Below, in pieces: positions 7,439-12,301 of a stretch of 12,301 nucleotides of DNA. The notes below the pieces were generated by a model. It did not search any database. It saw only the letters and a program-made list of their open reading frames with translations, and was not told the origin of the DNA. Origin of the DNA: Porphyromonadaceae bacterium UBA4277 (GTDB lineage: Bacteria > Bacteroidota > Bacteroidia > Bacteroidales > Muribaculaceae); the NCBI GenBank assembly GCA_002395965.1, contig DGVT01000127.1:1-12301 (forward strand). The letters run 5' to 3'. The first letter of the stretch is position 1, and each line of letters opens with the position of its first letter. A program made the position numbers and the translations under genes.

Positions 7439-7980
7439 TCAGGCTTACTATTACAACCTCATGCGACGAGGCCGCCCCTGGCACCTCCAACCCGCCGGAG
7501 TAACCGGTGCCGCACAGCACCGTCAAGCCACTGATTACAGAACAGTTACATTGCCCTAAAATTAAAAAAACGCAGCATAACCGGCCTGAAATTCGGCTCA
7601 ATTTTTACGGTCACTCAGGCCATAAAACGCGCTGTTTGTGTTATAAAACCATGCTGTAAAACATGATAATATCTTCCGATTAACATTATTTAACCAGCAA
7701 ATCCACCTACTACACATTAGCGGCTGGAGCATGACTAAACGAGTCACAACATGGCAAATAATTTGCGCTGCCGAGGGTTATTCAAGATAAATTGCGTAAT
7801 TTTGGACCCGGCATAAGCCTAAAAGGCTAAGACAACGCGAGATTGATGAAATTCACATCAGCAAATCAGTGTGTTAGCAGCTCCCGCCGAAGTAGGTCAA
7901 CGCGCCACAAGCTCCCACCGAAATGAGAGGGGGCAAGCGAGAGTGTGCCAGAATGAGGAGTGGTACAAATTGAATAGCGT
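7439..7980. other. Noncoding region upstream of recQ with several inverted repeats
   Basis: No credible protein or tRNA gene is seen on either strand. It contains a 6-bp hairpin CGGTGC/GCACCG (7505-7522), a 7-bp inverted repeat GGCCTGA/TCAGGCC with a 25-nt loop (7583-7621), a hairpin AGCCT-AAA-AGGCT (7816-7828) and a direct repeat GCTCCCGCCGAA / GCTCCCACCGAA (7880-7891 and 7911-7922). TAATTTTG at 7797-7804 fits a plus-strand -7 box but lacks a well-placed TTTG, so it is only a weak recQ promoter candidate and would give a leader of about 170 nt. Confidence 0.5.
7880..7922. repeat. Two-copy 12-bp direct repeat before recQ
   Basis: GCTCCCGCCGAA (7880-7891) and GCTCCCACCGAA (7911-7922) agree at 11 of 12 bases, start-to-start distance 31 bp, or about three helical turns. 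They lie 59-101 bp before the recQ ATG. A regulator binding on one face of the helix, or a leader RNA element, are both possible; nothing decides between them. Confidence 0.4.
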
Positions 7981-10044
7981 ATGGAACTTAAAAACATAAG
8001 ACACTTACTGAAGTCATATTTCGGCTATGATACGTTCCGCCCTATGCAGGAGGAAATTATCAGGCACACCATCGGTGGCGGAGACTCGCTGGTGCTAATG
8101 CCCACGGGAGGCGGCAAGTCGTTGTGCTTCCAGATTTCGGCATTGATGCTGCAAGGCATGGCAGTCGTTGTTTCGCCGCTAATATCGCTGATGAAGGACC
8201 AAGTGGGCGCACTTCGGGCAAACGGCATTGCCGCTGAGGCGCTGAACAGCAGCAACAACGAGGGCTTGAACCGAGACATCATCAACCGCTGCTTAGAGGG
8301 GAAGGTGAAACTGCTCTACATCTCGCCGGAACGACTTGTGGGCGGCACATTGCAACTGCTACAGCAGGCCAACGTGTCGCTTTTCGCCATCGACGAGGCT
8401 CATTGCATCTCCAGCTGGGGACACGACTTCAGACCTGAATACACACAGTTGGGACAGCTACGCGACCTGTTTCCCCATGTGCCTATCATGGCACTGACGG
8501 CTACTGCCGACAAGATTACGAAACAGGACATCCTGAAACAACTCAACATTGAGCACGCCCAGACGTTTATCGGCTCATTCGACCGCCCTAACCTGAGTCT
8601 CGACGTGAGGCGCGGCTATTCGGCACGCGAGAAGCTGCGCTCAATCATGGAGCTCATCCGGCGGCATCATGGCGAGAGTGGCATCATCTACTGCCTGGCA
8701 CGAAAGACCACCGAAAAACTGGCCGAGAAGTTAAGGAAGGAAGGCATAGCTGCGGGCGTATATCATGCAGGACTGCCCAACGCGGAGCGCGACCGCGTGC
8801 AGGACGACTTCGTGGCCGACCGCCTACAGGTCATCTGCGCCACGATAGCCTTCGGAATGGGCATCGACAAGAGCAACGTGCGCTTTGTGGCGCACTACAA
8901 CCTGCCTAAAAGCATCGAGAGTTTCTACCAAGAGATTGGGCGCGGCGGACGCGACGGGCTGCCTTGCGAGACTATTCTCTTCTACAACCTGGGCGATATC
9001 ATCACTTTGCGGAAGTTTGCCGACGAAAGCGGCCAACAGCAGATTAACCTCGAGAAGCTGCAACGCATGCAGGAGTATGCCGAGGCGCAAGTGTGCCGCC
9101 GCCGCATCCTGCTCAACTATTTCGGCCAAACGAGCGACAAGGGCTGCGGCAACTGCGACGTGTGCCACACGCCACCGCAAACCTTTGAGGGCACTATCAT
9201 CGTGCAGAAGGCACTTTCGGCCATTATGCGAACGCGAGAGAACATTGGTTTCACAACAGCCATCGACATTCTTCGCGGCAACATGTCGGCCGATGTCGCT
9301 GCACACCACTACAACCTGCTAAAGACCTTTGCCGTCGGGCACGACGTTCCACATCGCGACTGGCACGACTACATGCTGCAGATGCTGCAGATGGGATTTA
9401 TCGAGATTGCCTACAACGAAGACCGCCATATACACATCACACAACTGGGGCGGGAAGTACTCTACGGCAAGCGCCACGTGCAGTTAGCCGTAATCAACAG
9501 GGAGGACTTTAGCGTGAAGGCACGAAGCAAGAAACTAAAAGCAGCTATCGACAACCCCGATTCACCGGTAAGGAAAGTTGAGAACACCGAACTGTTCAAA
9601 AAGCTAAAGGAGGTGCGCAAACGTATTGCCTACAGGCATCAGTGGCCGGCATACATTGTCATGTCAGACCGCTCTTTACACCAGTTGGCTATCGAACGCC
9701 CCACTACCCTTGCTGCATTTGGCAACGTCTTTGGCATTGGCGAGCACAAGCGCGACAGTTTCGGTGCCGAGTTTATTGAGGTTATCAAACAATATGCAAC
9801 AGAACAAGACGAGCTGCCGCTTCCCGAAGCAGCACCTGCCATCGCATCGACCGACAAACCGACATCCTACATGGAGCAGCAGAAACAGCTGCATGCCAAT
9901 GCCTACGCCCCTTGGACCGAAGCTAACGACAACCAGCTTCGCGACTACATCGACAAAGGCTTAACCATAACAGAAATCGCAACATTGATGCAGCGAAACA
10001 AGGGCGCCATCAGGTCACGCATCAAGAAACTGGGGTTAAATTAA
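7981..10044 (+). CDS. recQ: ATP-dependent DNA helicase RecQ with C-terminal HTH extension
   Basis: This 687-aa superfamily-2 3'-5' helicase acts in recombination and replication-fork repair. Visible in order: Walker A TGGGKS (42-47), the DEAH box (138-141) followed by CISSWGHDFR (aromatic-rich loop), motif VI QEIGRGGRDG (317-326), four zinc-binding cysteines (C372, C389, C392, C395), an RQC winged-helix region, and an HRDC domain (about 540-610). The last 44 residues, starting PWTEANDNQL (644 on) and ending AIRSRIKKLGL, form an extra SANT/Myb-like helix-turn-helix absent from the 609-aa E. coli protein; similar tails occur on other Bacteroidota helicases. All catalytic motifs look intact. Transcribed divergently from pyrH and the small RNA. 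Its stop codon is 6 nt before the foldback element, so that element may also form the 3' end of its mRNA. Confidence 0.96.
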   Translation: MELKNIRHLLKSYFGYDTFRPMQEEIIRHTIGGGDSLVLMPTGGGKSLCFQISALMLQGMAVVVSPLISLMKDQVGALRANGIAAEALNSSNNEGLNRDIINRCLEGKVKLLYISPERLVGGTLQLLQQANVSLFAIDEAHCISSWGHDFRPEYTQLGQLRDLFPHVPIMALTATADKITKQDILKQLNIEHAQTFIGSFDRPNLSLDVRRGYSAREKLRSIMELIRRHHGESGIIYCLARKTTEKLAEKLRKEGIAAGVYHAGLPNAERDRVQDDFVADRLQVICATIAFGMGIDKSNVRFVAHYNLPKSIESFYQEIGRGGRDGLPCETILFYNLGDIITLRKFADESGQQQINLEKLQRMQEYAEAQVCRRRILLNYFGQTSDKGCGNCDVCHTPPQTFEGTIIVQKALSAIMRTRENIGFTTAIDILRGNMSADVAAHHYNLLKTFAVGHDVPHRDWHDYMLQMLQMGFIEIAYNEDRHIHITQLGREVLYGKRHVQLAVINREDFSVKARSKKLKAAIDNPDSPVRKVENTELFKKLKEVRKRIAYRHQWPAYIVMSDRSLHQLAIERPTTLAAFGNVFGIGEHKRDSFGAEFIEVIKQYATEQDELPLPEAAPAIASTDKPTSYMEQQKQLHANAYAPWTEANDNQLRDYIDKGLTITEIATLMQRNKGAIRSRIKKLGLN

Positions 10045-10050
10045 CCAACG

Positions 10051-10255
10051 GGGTGTGTCATAATTCAAAAAAGCGTTGAAAACGCAGACGCATCGAAGAT
10101 GCGACCATTTCTTTAACACCATGCAAGCAACATCGAAGATGTGCGCAGCTTGGTGAAAGACAGCGAATTAAAAGGGTGCTTCGAAGATGCACAACATGTG
10201 TCGGGTTATACTTCGATCACCTCTGATTTTCTATAATTTGAATTATGACACACCC
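10051..10255. mobile_element. MITE-like foldback element with an array of GAA-loop hairpins
   Basis: Perfect 19-bp terminal inverted repeats bound a 205-bp stretch with no ORF: GGGTGTGTCATAATTCAAA at 10051-10069 and its reverse complement at 10237-10255. Inside are four hairpins that share a GAA loop: GCGTT/AACGC (10073-10085), CGCATC/GATGCG (10089-10103), ACATC/GATGT (10130-10142), and GTGC-T-TC/GA-T-GCAC (10176-10192, one mismatch). The third sits inside a larger stem formed by CACC..AAGC and GCTTGGTG. The long terminal repeats and lack of coding capacity fit a non-autonomous transposon moved in trans, but no clear target-site duplication was found, so an alternative is a structured RNA or bidirectional terminator between recQ and the hip operon. 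Confidence 0.65.
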
Positions 10256-10296
10256 TCTTAAAAGAAATGCTAAAGAAGATGATGGGAAAACAATAG

Positions 10297-10318
10297 AAAT
10301 CGCAACATATTGTGATTT
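10297..10318. promoter_or_regulatory. Palindromic operator 1 of the hipBST-like operon
   Basis: AAATCGCAA-CATA-TTGTGATTT: 9-bp arms around 4 bp, with one mismatch to perfect symmetry. It is the most upstream of three copies of the same 22-bp palindrome before hipB, centred about 124 bp upstream of the one at the start codon. Likely a binding site for the HipB-like HTH protein (inference). Confidence 0.6.
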
Positions 10319-10358
10319 TTGCAAATTATCATGGATGCCGATAGTAAATCGAGTCCGG

Positions 10359-10380
10359 AAATCGCATTTTATTGCGAATT
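10359..10380. promoter_or_regulatory. Palindromic operator 2 of the hipBST-like operon
   Basis: AAATCGCAT-TTTA-TTGCGAATT: same 9-4-9 layout, one difference from the consensus in each arm. Its centre is 62 bp from operator 1 and 61 bp from operator 3, close to six helical turns, so bound dimers would face the same side of the DNA. It abuts the proposed TTTG -33 element (10379-10382). Confidence 0.62.
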
Positions 10381-10414
10381 TGCATCTTTATTTGAAAAGT
10401 ATTGCTTATCTTTG
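10379..10414 (+). promoter_or_regulatory. Promoter of the hipBST-like operon
   Basis: TATCTTTG (10407-10414) fits the TAnnTTTG -7 box exactly. The nearest acceptable -33 TTTG is at 10379-10382 with 24 nt between, a few bases longer than usual; TTTG at 10391-10394 is too close. Transcription would begin near 10420, about 20 nt before the hipB ATG and inside operator 3, a geometry that suits strong repression. Confidence 0.55.
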
Positions 10415-10419
10415 CACCA

Positions 10420-10441
10420 AAATCGCAATACATTGAGATTA
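10420..10441. promoter_or_regulatory. Palindromic operator 3, over the transcription and translation start
   Basis: AAATCGCAA-TACA-TTGAGATTA: perfect left arm, two differences in the right arm. It runs from the predicted transcription start to the first base of the hipB ATG, so occupancy should block polymerase directly. With operators 1 and 2 it forms an evenly spaced set. Confidence 0.6.
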
Positions 10442-10662
10442 TGACACAGCAAGAAATAGGATTTGCCATCAAAGAAAGGCGAAAGAAATTGGGTATCAAC
10501 CAACAAACGTTGGCCGACTTGGCAAGTGTGGCTATTAATACCGTTGTAGCGATTGAACGAGGCGAGGGAAATCCTCAGCTCGCCACCTTACTCACGATAC
10601 TGGACACTTTAGGTCTGCAAATTGACATTAACATCAAGCTACTTGACTATGAGACAGTGTAA
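10441..10662 (+). CDS. hipB: HipB-like XRE-family HTH protein (TA-operon repressor)
   Basis: This 73-aa protein is almost entirely one XRE/Cro-type helix-turn-helix domain: IGFAIKERRKKLGINQQTLADLASVAINTVVAIERGEGNPQLATLLTILDTLGL covers the five expected helices (residues about 6-59), followed by a short hydrophobic tail. It is the DNA-binding partner in hip-type toxin-antitoxin operons, repressing its own promoter and assisting toxin control. A longer frame opens at 10402, but ATG 10441 is chosen because the promoter and predicted transcription start (near 10420) lie downstream of 10402. The gene overlaps the next ORF by 14 nt (10649-10662), implying translational coupling. The three AAATCGCAA palindromes upstream are the likely operators. 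The gene symbol is by homology of layout, not by alignment. Confidence 0.82.
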   Translation: MTQQEIGFAIKERRKKLGINQQTLADLASVAINTVVAIERGEGNPQLATLLTILDTLGLQIDINIKLLDYETV

Positions 10663-10957
10663 GGTTTTTGTTCACGACATTGAGGCCGGCATCCTGCAAG
10701 AAACCGATGCCAGGGAGTATGTGTTCACCTATGGTAAGGACTACCACGGCGAGCCTGTTTGCTTGGCAATGCCTGTCAGGAAAGAGGCATATCACTCTAA
10801 TCACCTTTTTCCCTACTTCTTCAATATGTTGTCTGAAGGTTCCAACCGTCAAGTACAATCCATGCTGCATCACATCGACGAAAACGATGATTTTGGTATC
10901 ATGCTGGCAACAGCCGGGCACGATACCATTGGAGCCGTAACCATTAAACCAATGTGA
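10649..10957 (+). CDS. hipS: HipS-like protein (stand-alone HipA N-terminal subdomain)
   Basis: This 102-aa protein matches only the N-terminal subdomain 1 of HipA: FTYGKDYHG, then LAMPV, then the hallmark HLFPYFFNMLSEGSNRQ (52-68), DDFGIMLATAGHD (80-92) and GAVTI at the end. In full-length HipA this segment is fused to the kinase; here it is a separate gene, the arrangement that defines HipBST. In enteropathogenic E. coli HipS, not HipB, is the antitoxin that inhibits the HipT kinase, so the same is inferred here. ATG 10649 is preferred over 10622 because MRQCKVFVHD begins the domain and the 14-nt overlap with hipB is typical. The gene's stop is 2 nt before the hipT ATG. Confidence 0.82.
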   Translation: MRQCKVFVHDIEAGILQETDAREYVFTYGKDYHGEPVCLAMPVRKEAYHSNHLFPYFFNMLSEGSNRQVQSMLHHIDENDDFGIMLATAGHDTIGAVTIKPM

Positions 10958-10959
10958 AT

Positions 10960-11967
10960 ATGACAGAGGTCAATGTTTGTCCATCCACTTTGCAGCAGGG
11001 TTATAGTTCATATTCTCCTGCAGCCCGGGAACTATTGTTCGACGGGAAAGAGGTTTCTCCTATATTAGGTTTTGACAGTCCCAACAATGATAGTGCTGAT
11101 AACGAGGCTTATCTGAAGAATGTGGGACGCATTTCGCTCTCTGGCGTACAGCCCAAGGCGAGTTTGGTGCTGGATAATAAGGGGCATTTGGTAAAGCCAG
11201 CCGAAGGTGAGCGTGGAACGTACATCTTGAAGCCTGTTCCATTATCCTATGCCTTGCTTGACCGCAAGTATTGCCCAGCCAATGAGCACCTGACGATGCA
11301 ACTTGCTTCACAAGTCTATCACATTGAGACTGCCGCCAATGGTATTTGTTTCTTTCAAGATGGTGAAGCAGCCTATCTTTGCCGCCGTTTCGATGTCGGG
11401 CCAGACGGGCAGAAGTATAGCCAGGAGGACTTCGCCTCGCTGGCAGGACTGACCAATGCCAATGGCGGCAGCGATTACAAATATATCAATTTGAGCTACG
11501 AGGAGTGTGCCGACATCATCCGCAAATACGTCAAAGCTGCCCCTGTCGAAATCCTGAAGTTCTTCCGCATAGTTGTGTTCAACTATCTCACTCTGAATGA
11601 CGATGCACACCTGAAGAACTTCTCGCTCATCAATCGAGGCGATGGGGAGTATCACCTTGCTCCAGCCTACGACCTCATCAACACCAGTCTCCACCTGAGT
11701 ATGCCTCGGATCTTCGCCCTTGACAAAGGCTTGTTCAAGGAGGGAATGAAGTTATCTGACACAAGAACCGTTGACCGAAAAGACTTTGAGGAATTTGGAC
11801 GACGCATTGGCTTGCCTAAGCGATTGATAAAACGGGAAATGGATTCCTTTGCTGCTGAACATCCTTTGGCAAAGCAACTTATTGACCTTTCTTTCCTGTC
11901 CGACTCCTTGAAACAAAGTTACTGGCTTTCGTACAACTATCGGCGTGTGACGTTGGGATTTAAATGA
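10960..11967 (+). CDS. hipT: HipT-like HipA-fold serine/threonine kinase toxin
   Basis: This 335-aa protein carries the HipA kinase core. Gly-rich loop RISLSGVQPKASL (57-69) includes S59-L-S61, equivalent in position to the autophosphorylated S-x-S of E. coli HipT. Other motifs are the ATP-site lysine K91 (YILKP), E109 (NEHLTMQLA), the catalytic-loop NDDAHLKN (213-220, with D215 as likely catalytic aspartate), and the metal-binding D238 (APAYDLINTS). All look intact, so an active toxin is likely. E. coli HipT phosphorylates tryptophanyl-tRNA synthetase; the target here is unknown. It lacks the N-terminal subdomain, which is supplied by HipS. Start choice: ATG 10960; GTG 10954 overlapping the hipS stop is an alternative. 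It ends convergently with the VbhA-like gene (8-nt overlap). Confidence 0.88.
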   Translation: MTEVNVCPSTLQQGYSSYSPAARELLFDGKEVSPILGFDSPNNDSADNEAYLKNVGRISLSGVQPKASLVLDNKGHLVKPAEGERGTYILKPVPLSYALLDRKYCPANEHLTMQLASQVYHIETAANGICFFQDGEAAYLCRRFDVGPDGQKYSQEDFASLAGLTNANGGSDYKYINLSYEECADIIRKYVKAAPVEILKFFRIVVFNYLTLNDDAHLKNFSLINRGDGEYHLAPAYDLINTSLHLSMPRIFALDKGLFKEGMKLSDTRTVDRKDFEEFGRRIGLPKRLIKREMDSFAAEHPLAKQLIDLSFLSDSLKQSYWLSYNYRRVTLGFK

Positions 11968-12241
11968 TGCAATTACACTTTTCCAAGGTGTTTTTGCCTC
12001 TTTTTGTACACTTTTGGATAAATTGCTCACGCTCAGTCTTGATAAGTTCACGAGCTTCATCAATGGAGATTTCACCCTCAATATTCCTTAGGGCAGTATC
12101 TTTGAGATATTGCGACACAGTTAACCCATCTACCGCCTGAAGACCGATAGCTGTGCTCCACGCGTAAGCCCTTTCCGCTTTCTGAGGTTCCCCTACTTGT
12201 GAGTATTCTTCAAAATTTATAAAACCATCTTTTTGTGACAT
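11960..12241 (-). CDS. VbhA-like antitoxin of the Fic family, orphan or remnant
   Basis: This 93-aa protein contains WSTAIGLQAVDGLTVSQYL and then NIEGEISIDEARELIK (about 28-67), a pattern I recognise from small antitoxins (VbhA family) that hold Fic AMP-transferase toxins inactive, and from the N-termini of related Fic proteins in Bacteroidota. Normally a fic gene or fused Fic domain follows directly. Here the reading frame instead ends after a short Lys/Cys-rich tail and runs 8 nt into hipT on the other strand, with no HPFxxGNGR-type Fic motif in the window. The exact SxxxE(G/N) inhibitory motif is not present; SQVGEP (14-19) is the nearest. It may be a lone antitoxin, a truncated pair, or another small-protein role. 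Start ATG 12241. Confidence 0.6.
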   Translation of the reverse strand: MSQKDGFINFEEYSQVGEPQKAERAYAWSTAIGLQAVDGLTVSQYLKDTALRNIEGEISIDEARELIKTEREQFIQKCTKRGKNTLEKCNCII

Positions 12242-12244
12242 ATC

Positions 12245-12301
12245 TTATAACATATTATCAAGTTGCTTTATTACCATATTCTGTTGAAACGTCCTCTGCC
12301 G
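12245..12301 (-). CDS. C-terminal end of an upstream gene (partial)
   Basis: The window's right edge is open on the minus strand in the frame ending NMVIKQLDNML and a TAA at 12245-12247. If real, the stop lies 3 nt before the ATG of the VbhA-like gene, as expected for a two-gene operon. A second open frame ending TGA at 12258 (reading EYGNKAT at the end) cannot be excluded. Only 18 codons are visible, so no family can be named. Confidence 0.3.
   Translation of the reverse strand, partial: RQRTFQQNMVIKQLDNML

Noticed and set aside
7244..7534. Plus-strand 96-codon ORF in the pyrH-recQ gap
   Set aside because: No domain, unusual composition, and it overlaps the minus-strand promoter, candidate RNA and terminator.
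10034..10046. GGTTAA-A-TTAACC palindrome at the recQ stop as a terminator
   Set aside because: AT-rich 6-bp arms with a 1-nt centre cannot form a stable hairpin and no U-run follows; it is likely chance around the stop codon.
10073..10192. Repeated GAA-loop hairpins considered as a CRISPR array
   Set aside because: The units are short, unequal in arm sequence and irregularly spaced (about 17, 40 and 48 nt), with no constant repeat or spacer and no cas genes.
10041..10261. TTAA on both sides of the foldback element as a target-site duplication
   Set aside because: The two TTAA copies are at different distances from the repeat ends (6 and 2 nt), so they are not a true flanking duplication.

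Overview
This window looks like chromosomal DNA of a Bacteroidota bacterium, most likely order Bacteroidales. Base composition is roughly balanced. Promoters fit the Bacteroidetes sigma-ABfr form (TTTG, about 19-20 bp, then TAnnTTTG). Several genes are typical of the group: a GlsB/GlsA-like pair for glycine lipids, a Wzi-like outer-membrane beta-barrel protein and a lipoprotein with a short lipobox. The family or genus cannot be settled from the window alone.

Positions 28-6309 (minus strand) hold six closely packed genes that read as one envelope operon. In transcription order they are a polytopic GT-C-like membrane protein, a GlsA-like O-acyltransferase, a GlsB-like N-acyltransferase, a Wzi-family protein, a small lipoprotein and an NAD-dependent epimerase/dehydratase. 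Gaps are 43 nt or less, and one junction is an ATGA overlap. pyrH (UMP kinase) lies 119 nt upstream on the same strand and has its own consensus promoter.

Positions 7146-7980 separate pyrH from the divergent recQ and contain no convincing protein gene. They do hold a complete small minus-strand transcription unit: a consensus promoter (7407-7438), about 185 nt of hairpin-forming sequence, and a strong intrinsic terminator (7213-7259). This is a candidate ncRNA or pyrH leader. recQ (7981-10044, plus) encodes a full RecQ helicase with a C-terminal SANT/Myb-like helix-turn-helix extension.

Positions 10051-12301 are an accessory segment. Six bases after recQ comes a 205-bp foldback element (10051-10255) with perfect 19-bp terminal inverted repeats and four internal hairpins, each with a GAA loop. 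Next is a three-gene toxin-antitoxin operon of the HipBST type: a 73-aa HTH protein (HipB-like), a 102-aa protein matching only the N-terminal subdomain of HipA (HipS-like), and a 335-aa HipA-fold kinase (HipT-like). Three copies of one 22-bp palindrome precede hipB, with centres 61-62 bp apart, and the last covers the hipB start codon. This is a likely autoregulatory operator array. Converging on hipT with an 8-nt overlap is a short gene resembling the VbhA-type antitoxin of Fic toxins, with no fic gene in view. It follows the tail of another minus-strand gene that runs off the window.
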